A DNA stretch of 49,643 nucleotides from an uncultured Prevotella sp. Its GTDB lineage: Bacteria > Bacteroidota > Bacteroidia > Bacteroidales > Bacteroidaceae. This document shows, piece by piece, positions 41,400 to 49,643 of the stretch; position 1 is the first letter of the stretch, and each line of letters begins with the position of its first letter. The position numbers and the translations under genes were made by a program. Location of the stretch: positions 1 to 49,643 of the forward strand of contig CAKPZC010000008.1 of NCBI GenBank assembly GCA_934203355.1. The letters run 5' to 3'. Under the pieces are notes generated by a model that saw only the letters and a program-made list of their open reading frames with translations, was not told the origin of the DNA and ran no database searches.

Positions 41400-42401
41400 A
41401 TGACTAATAAGATACTTATAACCGGTGCCAGCGGTTTTATTGGCAGTTTCATCGTCGAGGAGGCACTTCGCAGGGAAATGGAAGTGTGGGCGGCGGTGAG
41501 ACCAACGAGTTCCAAAAGATATTTGCAGGACAATCGTATTCATTTCATTGAGCTTGACTTCGGGTCGAAGGAGACCCTGAAGCGTCAGCTCGACGGCCAC
41601 CGTTTCGACTATGTTGTTCATGCGGCAGGAGTGACAAAGTGTCTCGACAAAGCCGACTTCAAGCGCATCAACACCGACGGCACTCGCCATCTGGTTGACG
41701 CCCTTATAGAATTAGGAATGCCGCTTAAACGCTTCGTCTATCTCAGTTCGCTGTCGGTATACGGAGCCATACACGAGCACATGCCCTATCAAGACATCAC
41801 GGAGAACGACTGTCCGCATCCCAATACCGCCTATGGCAAGAGCAAGCTTGATGCAGAGCGTTATCTCGACTCCATAGGCAACGACTTCCCCTATATAATC
41901 CTTCGCCCCACGGGAGTATACGGACCGCGTGAGCGCGACTATTTCCTTATGGCACAGAGCATAAACCGCCATGTCGACTTCGCAGTGGGCTTCAGCCGTC
42001 AAGACATAACGTTTGTGTATGTGCTCGATGTGGTGCAGGCTGTATTTCTTGCCTTCGACCGTGGCATGAGCGGCAGAAAGTATTTCCTCACCGACGGCGA
42101 GGTCTACCGTTCAGCCGACTTCAGCGACCTGCTAAAGAAGGAGATGGGCATTGGATGGATGCTGCGTATAGTTGCCCCCGTGTGGTTGCTGCGCATCGTC
42201 ACTTTCTTTGGCGAGAGAATAAGTCGCCTCACCCATAAACCCATCGCCCTCAACGATGACAAGTACAACATTCTGCGTCAGCGCAACTGGCGTTGCGACA
42301 TAGAGCCCACGGTAGACGAATTAGGCTACCATCCCCACTACAAACTCGCCCAAGGCGTGAAGCTCACGGTGAAGTGGTATAAGAGACACAGATGGCTCTA
42401 A
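41400..42401 (+). CDS. NAD-dependent epimerase/dehydratase family protein
   Basis: 333-aa extended short-chain dehydrogenase. The Rossmann motif GASGFIGSF (about 9-17) binds NAD(P). The catalytic pieces are YLSSLSVYG and the Y-x3-K in TAYGKSKLDAERYL, followed by LRPTGVYGPRERDYF. The C-terminal third contains a hydrophobic stretch (IGWMLRIVAPVWLLRIVTFF) that may associate with the membrane. Sugar-nucleotide or sterol-like substrates are both possible. It is followed after 25 bases by a PAP2 phosphatase, so the two may act on the same lipid-linked intermediate. Confidence 0.88.
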   Translation: MTNKILITGASGFIGSFIVEEALRREMEVWAAVRPTSSKRYLQDNRIHFIELDFGSKETLKRQLDGHRFDYVVHAAGVTKCLDKADFKRINTDGTRHLVDALIELGMPLKRFVYLSSLSVYGAIHEHMPYQDITENDCPHPNTAYGKSKLDAERYLDSIGNDFPYIILRPTGVYGPRERDYFLMAQSINRHVDFAVGFSRQDITFVYVLDVVQAVFLAFDRGMSGRKYFLTDGEVYRSADFSDLLKKEMGIGWMLRIVAPVWLLRIVTFFGERISRLTHKPIALNDDKYNILRQRNWRCDIEPTVDELGYHPHYKLAQGVKLTVKWYKRHRWL

Positions 42402-42426
42402 TCCCCAACATGTCAAATTAACAACA

Positions 42427-43392
42427 ATGAATTTCATAAAACAACTGTTTGCTATCGAGACCAAGCCACGCCGCGGACTTATGGCTCTCGAATGGCTTGT
42501 CATCGCCTATGCCCTGTTTACGCTGTGCATAGCCATGTTCATGTATACCCGTCTGCAGAACCCCGACGAGATGATATGGGGACGTGTGCGCGCCATGGCA
42601 ATGATAGGTGCGCTGTGGGTGGTATATCGTCTTGTGCCGTGCCGTCTGACGCGCGGCGTGCGTGTGTTTGCCCAGATGTCGCTGCTCGCGTGGTGGTATC
42701 CCGACACCTACGAGATAAACCGCCTTCTGCCCAACCTCGACCACGTGTTCTGTCATTGGGAACAGGCTCTGTTCGGATTTCAGCCCGCTCTGGTGTTTGC
42801 CGACAACTTCTCGTGGAATCTGGTGAGCGAACTTATGAGTATGGGCTATGCCTCCTACTATCCGATGATAGCCCTGATAATATTCTTCTACTTCTTTCGT
42901 CGCTACGACGAGTTCGAGCGTGCGTCGTTTGTGATGCTCGCCTCGTTTTTCATCTACTATCTGGTGTTTATCTTTGTGCCAGTGGCAGGCCCGACGTTCT
43001 ATTATAAGGCGGTGGGACTCGGCGAGATAGCCAAGGGAGTGTTCCCCTCGGTGGGCGACTACTTCAACCACCACCAGGATTGCCTGCCCACACCGGGCTA
43101 CAGCGACGGATTCTTCTATCGGCTTGTAGAGAACGCCAAGGCGGCAGGCGAGCGACCCACGGCGGCGTTCCCCTCGTCGCATGTAGGCATTTCCACTGTG
43201 TGCATGCTTCTCGCTGCCCACACTCGCCAGCGCAGGCTTGTTTGGATGCTACTGCCGTTCTATGTGTTCCTGTGTCTCGCCACAGTCTATATACAGGCCC
43301 ACTATGCCATCGACGCCATAGCTGGACTCATCACAGGATGTGTCCTCTACTTCGGACTGATGGCATCCACGCGCAATATGAAGACAAGATAA
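42427..43392 (+). CDS. PAP2-family membrane phosphatase
   Basis: 321-aa protein with about six membrane segments and the PAP2 signature in its C-terminal half: K-x4-RP (KAAGERPTAAF), PSSHVGIST and AHYAIDAIAG, the last giving the catalytic His and Asp. The N-terminal 150 residues (LEWLVIAYALFTLCIAMFMY onward) extend beyond a minimal PAP2 domain and are like inositol-phosphoceramide or aureobasidin-target proteins in layout. It probably removes a phosphate or transfers a phosphate-bearing head group at the membrane. Pairs with the epimerase gene upstream. Confidence 0.86.
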   Translation: MNFIKQLFAIETKPRRGLMALEWLVIAYALFTLCIAMFMYTRLQNPDEMIWGRVRAMAMIGALWVVYRLVPCRLTRGVRVFAQMSLLAWWYPDTYEINRLLPNLDHVFCHWEQALFGFQPALVFADNFSWNLVSELMSMGYASYYPMIALIIFFYFFRRYDEFERASFVMLASFFIYYLVFIFVPVAGPTFYYKAVGLGEIAKGVFPSVGDYFNHHQDCLPTPGYSDGFFYRLVENAKAAGERPTAAFPSSHVGISTVCMLLAAHTRQRRLVWMLLPFYVFLCLATVYIQAHYAIDAIAGLITGCVLYFGLMASTRNMKTR

Positions 43393-43435
43393 AACACAAC
43401 CATAAGCAAAGACAAAAAAGAAGACAACATAGGCA

Positions 43436-43491
43436 ACATGAACAACATCAACAACGATGGATTATTGCGTTGGCGTTGATGCTGTTCATGT
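43436..43491. repeat. Long hairpin after the PAP2 gene
   Basis: ACATGAACAACATCAAC (43436-43452) pairs with GTTGATGCTGTTCATGT (43475-43491) over 17 positions with one G-T pair, loop 22 nt. No T-run follows. It could slow or protect the 3' end of the transcript. Confidence 0.7.
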
Positions 43492-43573
43492 CGCAACTGC
43501 CTTATTAGCAGAATAATTTATACCCACTTCTCATTTTCCGGTCATTATTGCTCACAATTCGCCCGAAAAATTG

Positions 43574-43581
43574 TATCTTTG
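43574..43581 (+). promoter_or_regulatory. Probable -7 element of the tsaB operon
   Basis: TATCTTTG; the best upstream partner is ATTG at 43547-43550 with a 23-nt spacer, longer than usual. ATG is at 43654. Confidence 0.5.
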
Positions 43582-43601
43582 CTGAATCATATGATAAATT
43601 T

Positions 43602-43632
43602 AAGTTTCGCATGGCTTTGGCATGCGAAACTT
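43602..43632 (+). promoter_or_regulatory. Perfect hairpin in the tsaB leader
   Basis: AAGTTTCGCATG (43602-43613), loop GCTTTGG, CATGCGAAACTT (43621-43632): a 12-bp perfect stem between the -7 element and the tsaB start, 21 bases before the ATG. The arm belongs to the dispersed AAGTTTCGCA family also seen at 12140, 24588, 25862 and 38219. Confidence 0.75.
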
Positions 43633-43653
43633 CAATGATAAAGATTTTTTAGC

Positions 43654-44343
43654 ATGTCGTGTATTTTGAATATTGAGACGAGCACCAACGTGTGCTCAGT
43701 AGCCGTCAGCCAGGACGGCACTTGTATTTTCTCCAAGGAAGACCGCGAAGGTCCCAACCACGCCGTGAAGCTCGGCACTTTTGTAGATGAGGCTATGTCG
43801 TTTGCCGACAGCCATGCCATTCCGCTCGACGCGGTGGCAGTAAGCCAGGGTCCAGGCTCCTATACGGGTCTGCGCATCGGTGTGTCGATGGCAAAGGGCA
43901 TCTGCTTTGGTCAGGACCTTAAACTCGTGTCTGTGCCCACGCTTGAGCTTATGGCTGTGCCGGTGCTTCTGCGCGAGGAGGTAGAGGAGGGCGCATTGCT
44001 CTGTCCGATGCTCGACGCGCGTCGCATGGAGGTTTACTCGGCTATCTACGACCGCGCGCTGAAGGAGGTGCGCGGCATACAGGCCGACGTCGTCGACGCC
44101 GACACCTACAAGGAATATCTCGATCGTGGTCCCGTCTACTTCTTCGGCAACGGAGCCGAGAAGTGCATGGAGGTGATAAACCATCCCAACGCTCGCCTTA
44201 TCAAGGGTGTGGAGCCACTTGCCAAGTGGATGTATCCGCTTGCCGAGCGCCGCATAGCCCGCGAGGAGTTTGAGGATGTGGCTTACTTCGTGCCGTTCTA
44301 TCTGAAGGACTTCGTGGCAAAGGAGTCGAAAAAACTGCTTTAA
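43654..44343 (+). CDS. tsaB: tRNA threonylcarbamoyladenosine biosynthesis protein TsaB
   Basis: 229-aa ASKHA-fold protein that pairs with TsaD in forming the t6A37 modification of ANN-decoding tRNAs. The N-terminal ILNIETSTNVCSVAVSQDG and the SQGPGSYTGLRIGVSMAKG segment (about 68-86) are diagnostic. A longer C-terminal half is as usual for the family. First gene of a six-gene operon (DUF4290, murA, rimM, dxr, rseP), with 10 bases to the next gene. A perfect hairpin lies in its leader. Confidence 0.93.
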   Translation: MSCILNIETSTNVCSVAVSQDGTCIFSKEDREGPNHAVKLGTFVDEAMSFADSHAIPLDAVAVSQGPGSYTGLRIGVSMAKGICFGQDLKLVSVPTLELMAVPVLLREEVEEGALLCPMLDARRMEVYSAIYDRALKEVRGIQADVVDADTYKEYLDRGPVYFFGNGAEKCMEVINHPNARLIKGVEPLAKWMYPLAERRIAREEFEDVAYFVPFYLKDFVAKESKKLL

Positions 44344-44353
44344 ATTATAGGAA

Positions 44354-44956
44354 ATGAATATAAAAGGACTGGATTACAATACACAGCGCGAGCGGCTCGT
44401 GCTGCCCGAATATGGACGCGAGATACAGCAGATGGTCGACTATTGCATTGGCATCCACGACCGTGAGGAGCGCCAGCGTTGCGCCCGCGCCATCGTGGCT
44501 GTCATGGGGCGCATGATGCCGCGCACCCAGAACATCAATGAGCACCGCCAGAAACTGTGGGACCACCTTGCGATAATGAGCGGATTCCGCCTCGACATCG
44601 ACTATCCATGCGACATAACCCAGGCGCACAAGATGCTCGAAAAACCGAAGCCGATGCCTTATCCCATGAAGCGCATACCTGTGCGCCACTATGGCAACCT
44701 CATGTTCGAGGTGTTCTCGCTGCTCAAGGACATGCCCGCCGGAGCCGAGCGTGACGAACTGTCGCGCCTTGCTGCCAACCAGATGAAGCGCGACCTCATT
44801 CAGTGGGGCCACGGTTCGAGCGACAACGAGAAGGTGGCTTCCGATATTGCCGGCTACACGGCAGGCAAGGTGCAACTCGACTTGTCAAGCTTCAAGTTCG
44901 ACCGCACTGAGATGCCGCAGCGCAACTTTGAAAAGAAACAACGCAGAAGAAAATAA
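44354..44956 (+). CDS. DUF4290 family protein
   Basis: 200-aa cytoplasmic protein conserved in Bacteroidetes, in the usual place between tsaB-like and murA genes. The opening MNIKGLDYNTQRERLVLPEY and the segment MGRMMPRTQNINEHRQKLWDH are typical. It is mostly helical, with a basic tail (KKQRRRK). No catalytic motif is visible and the function is unknown; its constant position beside murA and rimM is the only hint. murA starts 34 bases further on. Confidence 0.85.
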   Translation: MNIKGLDYNTQRERLVLPEYGREIQQMVDYCIGIHDREERQRCARAIVAVMGRMMPRTQNINEHRQKLWDHLAIMSGFRLDIDYPCDITQAHKMLEKPKPMPYPMKRIPVRHYGNLMFEVFSLLKDMPAGAERDELSRLAANQMKRDLIQWGHGSSDNEKVASDIAGYTAGKVQLDLSSFKFDRTEMPQRNFEKKQRRRK

Positions 44957-44990
44957 TTCCCCACACATACAACACACTTACAAGAAGCCT

Positions 44991-46295
44991 ATGGAATCGT
45001 TTATCATAGAAGGCGGACATCCACTTAGCGGCACAATCACGCCGCAGGGAGCCAAGAACGAGGCACTTGAGGTTATCTCAGCCATACTGCTCACAGGCGA
45101 GCCTGTGAGAATAAGCAATGTGCCCGACATACTCGATGTCAACAATCTCATAAAACTCCTACAAGACATAGGTGTGAAGGTGACACGCCACTCGCGAGGC
45201 GAATACACCTTTCAGGCCGACGAAATCAACCTCGACTTCCTTGCAAGCGACGACTATGTGCGCAAGTGTGCCGCCCTGCGCGGCAGTGTGCTGCTCATGG
45301 GTCCGCTGCTCGCGCGATTTGGCAAGGCTACCATAGCCGAACCAGGAGGCGACAAGATTGGCCGACGCCGACTCGACACCCACTTCCTTGGATTCAAGTC
45401 GCTCGGAGCGCATCTTGTCAACGACGAGGAGCGCAAGGTATACAGCATCGAGGCTCGCCGCCTGCGCGGCACCTACATGCTACTTGATGAGGCTTCGGTC
45501 ACAGGAACCGCCAACATCATCATGGCGGCGGTGTTGGCTGAGGGCACCACTACCATCTACAACGCTGCCTGCGAGCCTTACATACAGCAACTGTGCCACA
45601 TGCTCAACGGCATGGGAGCCAACATCTCGGGCATAGCCTCCAACCTCATCACCATCGTGGGAGTGAAGGAGCTGCACGGCACCGAGCACCGCATACTGCC
45701 CGACATGATTGAGGTTGGCTCGTTCATCGGCATGGCTGCCATGGTGGGCGAGGGAGTGCGCATCAAGGACTGCGCCGTGCGCGAGCTGGGTATCATCCCC
45801 GATGCGTTCCGCCGACTCGGCGTGAAGATAAAGGTGGAGGGCGACGACCTCTTCATCCCCAAGCAGCCCCACTATGTTGTCGACTCGTTTGTCGACGGCA
45901 CCATAATGACACTCGCCGACGCTCCATGGCCAGGACTCACCCCCGACTTGCTCTCTGTGCTCATTGTCGTTGCCACACAGGCACGTGGCTCGGTGCTCAT
46001 ACACCAGAAGATGTTTGAGAGCCGACTGTTCTTCGTCGACAAACTCATCGACATGGGAGCACAGATAATACTATGCGACCCTCACCGCTGTGTCATCGTT
46101 GGCCACGACCACAAGCGCCAGCTGCGCGCCGGACGCATGACCTCGCCTGATATTCGCGCTGGCATTGCTCTGCTCATTGCAGCCCTTGGAGCCAAGGGAA
46201 CAAGCCGCATCGACAACATCGCGCAGATTGACCGTGGCTATGAGGACATCGAGGCACGACTCAATGCCTTGGGAGCAAGAATCAGTAGAGAGTAA
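44991..46295 (+). CDS. murA: UDP-N-acetylglucosamine 1-carboxyvinyltransferase with Asp at the fosfomycin site
   Basis: 434-aa first committed enzyme of peptidoglycan synthesis, joining enolpyruvate to UDP-GlcNAc. The conserved K-N pair is at 22-23 (GAKNEALEVISA). The active loop reads EPGGDKIGRRRLD: Asp121 replaces the Cys that fosfomycin alkylates in E. coli. The later segments SPDIRAGIALLIAAL and IAQIDRGYEDIEARL are normal. The open frame continues upstream to 44847 inside DUF4290, but ATG 44991 (MESFIIEGGHPLSG) is the family start. rimM follows after 10 bases. Confidence 0.95.
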   Translation: MESFIIEGGHPLSGTITPQGAKNEALEVISAILLTGEPVRISNVPDILDVNNLIKLLQDIGVKVTRHSRGEYTFQADEINLDFLASDDYVRKCAALRGSVLLMGPLLARFGKATIAEPGGDKIGRRRLDTHFLGFKSLGAHLVNDEERKVYSIEARRLRGTYMLLDEASVTGTANIIMAAVLAEGTTTIYNAACEPYIQQLCHMLNGMGANISGIASNLITIVGVKELHGTEHRILPDMIEVGSFIGMAAMVGEGVRIKDCAVRELGIIPDAFRRLGVKIKVEGDDLFIPKQPHYVVDSFVDGTIMTLADAPWPGLTPDLLSVLIVVATQARGSVLIHQKMFESRLFFVDKLIDMGAQIILCDPHRCVIVGHDHKRQLRAGRMTSPDIRAGIALLIAALGAKGTSRIDNIAQIDRGYEDIEARLNALGARISRE

Positions 46296-46305
46296 GTGAA
46301 TCATT

Positions 46306-46827
46306 ATGATAAAGAAAGAAACCGTATATAAGATAGGTAAGATAGGCAAACCCCACGGTGTCGACGGCGAGGTGTCGTTCCATTTCGACGACGACGTGTT
46401 CGACCGCACCGATGCCGACTATCTCATTCTCGACATTGACGGCATTCTCGTGCCGTTCTTCATCGACGAATATCGATTCAAGACCGACGAGACTGCTCTC
46501 GTCACCTTCGCCGATATCGACACGCAGGACAAGGCGCGCAACCTCACTGGTTGCGAGGTCTACTTCCCACGAGAGCATAGCGACTCCGACTCCGACTCGC
46601 TGTCGTGGGCTGAAATCGTGGGCTATCATGTGGTGGACAACAACTCGGGCAAGACAGTGGGCGAGATTCGCTCGGTCGACGACTCAACCATCAACACGCT
46701 ATTCGAGCTTCTCACCACCGATGGCACCGACCTGCTCATACCCGCCAGCGACGACCTGGTAGTAGATGTCGACACCGAGCATCGCCAGATAACCATGCAG
46801 CTACCCGAAGGTCTGCTGGAGCTATAA
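46306..46827 (+). CDS. rimM: Ribosome maturation factor RimM
   Basis: 173-aa 16S rRNA processing factor that assists 30S head assembly. The N-terminal beta-barrel opens KIGKIGKPHGVDGEVSFHF, the family signature, and a C-terminal PRC-barrel domain (about 98-172) contains GYHVVDNNSGKTVGEI and LLIPASDDLVVDVD. A serine/aspartate run (HSDSDSDS) links the two. In the operon with murA and dxr; length normal. Confidence 0.92.
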   Translation: MIKKETVYKIGKIGKPHGVDGEVSFHFDDDVFDRTDADYLILDIDGILVPFFIDEYRFKTDETALVTFADIDTQDKARNLTGCEVYFPREHSDSDSDSLSWAEIVGYHVVDNNSGKTVGEIRSVDDSTINTLFELLTTDGTDLLIPASDDLVVDVDTEHRQITMQLPEGLLEL

Positions 46828-46855
46828 ACCTATCTACAAAACAGCAAGAATTTTT

Positions 46856-48004
46856 ATGAAAAAACAAATCTGCATCCTTGGTTCCACCGGTTCCATCGGA
46901 ACCCAGGCCCTGGATGTCATACAGCAGCACAGCGACCGCTACGAGGTGTACTGTCTGACGGCAAACAACCGCTACGAGATGCTTGCCGAACAGGCGCGTC
47001 GCTTTCGTCCGGCTACCGTGGTCATAGCCAACGAGCAGTGCTACGAGCCGCTCAAGGCATTGCTTGCCGACTGCCCCGACATCAAGGTGTATGCCGGAGC
47101 CCAGGCACTCGACGAGATTGTTGAGGCTCAGCCCATCGACATGGTGCTCACCGCAATGGTGGGATTTGCCGGACTGTCGCCCACAATCCATGCCATCAAG
47201 GCGCGCAAGACCATCTGTCTTGCCAATAAGGAGACGCTCGTCGTGGCAGGCGAGCTCATCTGTCGCCTTGCAGCCGAGTATCGTGTGAACATTCTGCCCG
47301 TCGACAGCGAGCATTCTGCCATATTTCAGAGCATCGTAGGCGAGGGGAACAACGCGATAGAGAAGATATTGCTCACCGCCTCGGGCGGACCCTTCCGCAA
47401 CTTCACTCTCGACCAGATGCGCACAGTGAAGGCTGCCGACGCGCTGAAGCACCCGACATGGGATATGGGAGCGAAGATAACCATCGACTCGGCGTCGATG
47501 ATGAACAAGGGTTTCGAGGTGATTGAGGCTAAATGGCTCTTCGGTGTTGATGCCGACAAGATTCAGGTGCTTGTGCATCCGCAGTCGATAGTTCACAGTG
47601 CTGTGCAGTTCAGCGACGGAGCCGTGAAGGCGCAACTCGGTGTGCCCGACATGCGTCTGCCCATACAGTATGCCTTCTCCTTCCCCGAACGACTGCCGCT
47701 CAATGGCGACCGTCTCGACCTCTTCCGTCAGCCACTCGAGTTCTTCGAGCCCGACATGGAGAAGTTCCGTTGTCTGCGCATGGCCTACGAGTCGATACGT
47801 CAGGGAGGCAATATGCCCTGCATCGTCAACGCCGCCAACGAGGTGGTCAACGAGGCGTTCCGCAAGGACAAGTGCGGATTCCTTGAAATGGGCGAGATTA
47901 TAGAGGCAACAATGCAGAAAGCCACGTTCATAGCCAAGCCCACATACGACGACTATATAGCCACCGACGCCGAGGCACGGCGCATAGCTGGCGAAATGCT
48001 ATAG
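46856..48004 (+). CDS. dxr: 1-deoxy-D-xylulose 5-phosphate reductoisomerase
   Basis: 382-aa enzyme of the MEP pathway, making 2-C-methyl-D-erythritol 4-phosphate for isoprenoids including the undecaprenyl carrier. The NADPH site is ICILGSTGSIGTQALDVI at the N-terminus; the metal site is PVDSEHSAIFQ; the substrate-binding ASGGPFR and the motif MNKGFEVIEAKWLFG follow, with HPQSIVHS after that. It is complete. The pathway is the target of fosmidomycin. In the same operon as murA and rseP, so wall and carrier-lipid genes are together. Confidence 0.95.
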   Translation: MKKQICILGSTGSIGTQALDVIQQHSDRYEVYCLTANNRYEMLAEQARRFRPATVVIANEQCYEPLKALLADCPDIKVYAGAQALDEIVEAQPIDMVLTAMVGFAGLSPTIHAIKARKTICLANKETLVVAGELICRLAAEYRVNILPVDSEHSAIFQSIVGEGNNAIEKILLTASGGPFRNFTLDQMRTVKAADALKHPTWDMGAKITIDSASMMNKGFEVIEAKWLFGVDADKIQVLVHPQSIVHSAVQFSDGAVKAQLGVPDMRLPIQYAFSFPERLPLNGDRLDLFRQPLEFFEPDMEKFRCLRMAYESIRQGGNMPCIVNAANEVVNEAFRKDKCGFLEMGEIIEATMQKATFIAKPTYDDYIATDAEARRIAGEML

Positions 48005-48069
48005 AAAAGGCATTCCAGTCGTAAGGGATTGGACACGAAATAAGAAACAATAAAAACAATCAATAATTA

Positions 48070-49446
48070 ATGGAAATTTTCCTTATCAAATTGCTGCAGT
48101 TCATGCTGGCAATTTCAATCCTTGTGTTGCTCCATGAGGGCGGACACTTCTTCTTCTCCAAACTCTTTGGTGTAAGGGTGGAGAAGTTCTTTCTGTTCTT
48201 CGACCCCTGGTTCCACCTCTTCCAGTTTAAACCCAAGAAGAGCGACACAACCTACGGCATAGGCTGGCTGCCGCTTGGCGGCTACTGCAAGATATCGGGT
48301 ATGATCGACGAGTCGTTCGACACCGAGCAGATGAAGAAGCCTGCCGAGGATTGGGAGTTCCGCTCCAAGCCTGCATGGCAGCGACTGCTGATAATGGTGG
48401 GTGGAGTGCTCGTGAACTTCCTGCTCGCACTGTTCATTTACGCCATGTGTCTATTCACATGGGGCGACGACTATGTGAAGCCCAAGGACATGCCGCTCGG
48501 CATGAAGTTCAACAATGAGGCTAAGGCTCTGGGTTTCCACGACCGCGACATCCTTGTAGGCACCGACCTCGGTGAGTTCAAGAAGTTTGGAGCCGACATG
48601 TTCCGCGACATTGCCACAGCCAAGGAGGCTCATGTGATACGTGATGGCAAGCCGCTCACAGTTTCATTGCCGGGCGACCTCGACTTGCTTGAGATGTTCA
48701 AGTCAACGCCGCCGTTTATGACCCAGTTTATCGAGTCGCGCATCGACAGCGTGATTCCAGGCTCGATAGCCGAGCAAATGGGATTCCGCCGAGGCGACAG
48801 CATCCTCGCCATAAACGGTGCTGCCATTACCTCGCACAACGATTTCCTCTACGAGGTGGGACGCATCAGCGACGTGCTTGAGTATGCTAAGACCCATGAG
48901 GACAGCCTGAAGGCACTCACCGTGAACGTCATCCTTGCTCGTCATGCTTCTGGACGACTCTGCAAGATAAAAACCAGTGGCACACTCGACGGCACGCTCA
49001 AGTTTGGTTTCATGCCAGTTCTGCCTGCCGACAAGGTGACTCATGTCGACTATGGATTCTTCGAGAGTTTCCCTGCCGGAGTGAAGTATGGATGGAACGT
49101 GCTTGCTGGCTATGTGGGCGACATGAAGTATATCTTCTCTGCCGAGGGAGCCAAGTCGCTCGGAGGCTTTGGAGCCATTGGAAGCATGTTCCCCGACCAG
49201 TGGAACTGGCACAAGTTCTGGCTTATGACGGCATTCCTGAGCATCATACTCGCCTTTATGAACATCCTGCCCATCCCGGCTCTCGACGGTGGCCACGTGC
49301 TTTTCCTGCTCTATGAGATGATAACGCGACGCAAGCCAAGCGAGAATTTCATGATTCGTGCCGAGTATATCGGTATAGGAATATTGATGCTGCTAATGCT
49401 TGTTGCCAACCTGAATGATGTGTTGCGCTGGCTACACATAATGTAA
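48070..49446 (+). CDS. rseP: RIP metalloprotease RseP (site-2 protease)
   Basis: 458-aa inner-membrane zinc protease that cuts transmembrane segments of signalling proteins such as anti-sigma factors and remnant signal peptides. The zinc motif HEGGH is at 22-26 in the first membrane helix; the third ligand region NILPIPALDGGHVLFLL lies near residue 400. A PDZ domain (about 215-300, IDSVIPGSIAEQMGFRRGDS) sits between; a second, degenerate one may precede it. Last gene of the tsaB operon and followed by a strong terminator. No anti-sigma gene is in the window. Confidence 0.93.
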   Translation: MEIFLIKLLQFMLAISILVLLHEGGHFFFSKLFGVRVEKFFLFFDPWFHLFQFKPKKSDTTYGIGWLPLGGYCKISGMIDESFDTEQMKKPAEDWEFRSKPAWQRLLIMVGGVLVNFLLALFIYAMCLFTWGDDYVKPKDMPLGMKFNNEAKALGFHDRDILVGTDLGEFKKFGADMFRDIATAKEAHVIRDGKPLTVSLPGDLDLLEMFKSTPPFMTQFIESRIDSVIPGSIAEQMGFRRGDSILAINGAAITSHNDFLYEVGRISDVLEYAKTHEDSLKALTVNVILARHASGRLCKIKTSGTLDGTLKFGFMPVLPADKVTHVDYGFFESFPAGVKYGWNVLAGYVGDMKYIFSAEGAKSLGGFGAIGSMFPDQWNWHKFWLMTAFLSIILAFMNILPIPALDGGHVLFLLYEMITRRKPSENFMIRAEYIGIGILMLLMLVANLNDVLRWLHIM

Positions 49447-49466
49447 TTTCGAAAAATAACGATATA

Positions 49467-49511
49467 GATGACATAGCAAAACCACCTGCTGGTTTTACTA
49501 TGTCATCTTTT
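49467..49511 (+). terminator. Rho-independent terminator after rseP
   Basis: GATGACATAGCAAAACCA (49467-49484) pairs with TGGTTTTACTATGTCATC (49490-49507) with one mismatch, loop CCTGC, followed by TTTTGG. The remaining 49512-49643 shows no gene. Confidence 0.92.
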
Positions 49512-49643
49512 GGTTTAAGCCAATTGTAACTCCCAAAGGTTGCCTTTTTTGTCAGATTTCATAATTTAACCTTAAATTAGCAGACAATGTCTTTCCGTAT
49601 ATTCTTTATATTTTTATCGTGCGCACACGCATGTCCGCACGAT

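Noticed and set aside
43393..43508. Hydrophobic C-terminal frame after the PAP2 gene (IIALALMLFMSQLPY)
   Set aside because: No in-frame start codon close by, and the bases form a hairpin; the frame is a shadow continuing from the PAP2 gene.
44847..44990. N-terminal extension of murA
   Set aside because: It lies inside DUF4290 in another frame; MESFIIEGG matches MurA starts.
49616..49643. Inverted repeat ATCGTGCG/CGCACGAT at the window end
   Set aside because: An 8-bp arm cut by the window edge is too little to assign.

Overview
The window looks like a chromosomal segment of a Bacteroidales bacterium, most likely Prevotella or a close relative. Supporting signs are SusC/SusD proteins, GH92, a MORN-GH25 fusion, DUF4290 and DUF6078 genes, a lipoprotein export-type SDDE motif after a lipobox cysteine, a type IX-secretion-like protease tail, and many promoters of the Bacteroidetes form TTTG, 19-20 nt, TAnnTTTG. 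Family calls come from reading the translations; no database search was run.

Layout. 1-1278 is the end of a ribosomal operon (rpoA partial, rplQ) with a clear terminator. 1374-3970 is an accessory module: a VapE-like ATPase, a DUF6078 gene, six 22-bp tandem repeats between them, and related TGTCAGAT and ATCTGCCAGCC sequences at both borders. 3972-10952 holds two AAA ATPases with nuclease-like C-termini, each with its own palindrome array reaching its promoter, two membrane-anchored transcription regulators (AraC and LuxR type) that converge on a possible small RNA, a 52-aa peptide gene, and an Rpn-type nuclease. 11458-15579 (minus strand) has a CYTH protein, a 46-aa membrane peptide, prfB and a long-chain acyl-CoA synthetase.

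16300-24070 is a SusC/SusD locus with a Calx-beta lipoprotein and a secreted M6 metalloprotease, which suggests capture of protein- or glycoprotein-derived material. 24608-26981 is a MORN-GH25 lipoprotein bracketed by inverted repeats, followed by a membrane-anchored protein with a protease-like tail. 27117-32017 is a housekeeping operon (PASTA, rluD, ddl, acyltransferase, lipoprotein). 32169-36361 holds a GH92 mannosidase and a NagB-like/PIG-L fusion, pointing to glycan and amino-sugar metabolism. 36859-39748 (minus) carries nadD, gmk, yicC and vanZ-like genes. 39959-43392 has a sodium symporter, an epimerase and a PAP2 phosphatase. 43654-49446 is an envelope and housekeeping operon: tsaB, DUF4290, murA, rimM, dxr, rseP.

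The intergenic spaces are unusually rich in structured repeats. Four roughly 240-300 bp mosaic hairpin elements share the end TAGGAGG.GGGTGTGTCAAAA. Arrays of TTTTGAATTTTGAG carry small hairpins whose arms differ yet stay complementary. A short end, AAGTTTCGCA, recurs at several loci. The strongest leads for something undescribed are the matched palindrome arrays over the -33 boxes of the two ATPase genes, the 22-bp repeats in front of the VapE-like gene, and the modular hairpin elements.
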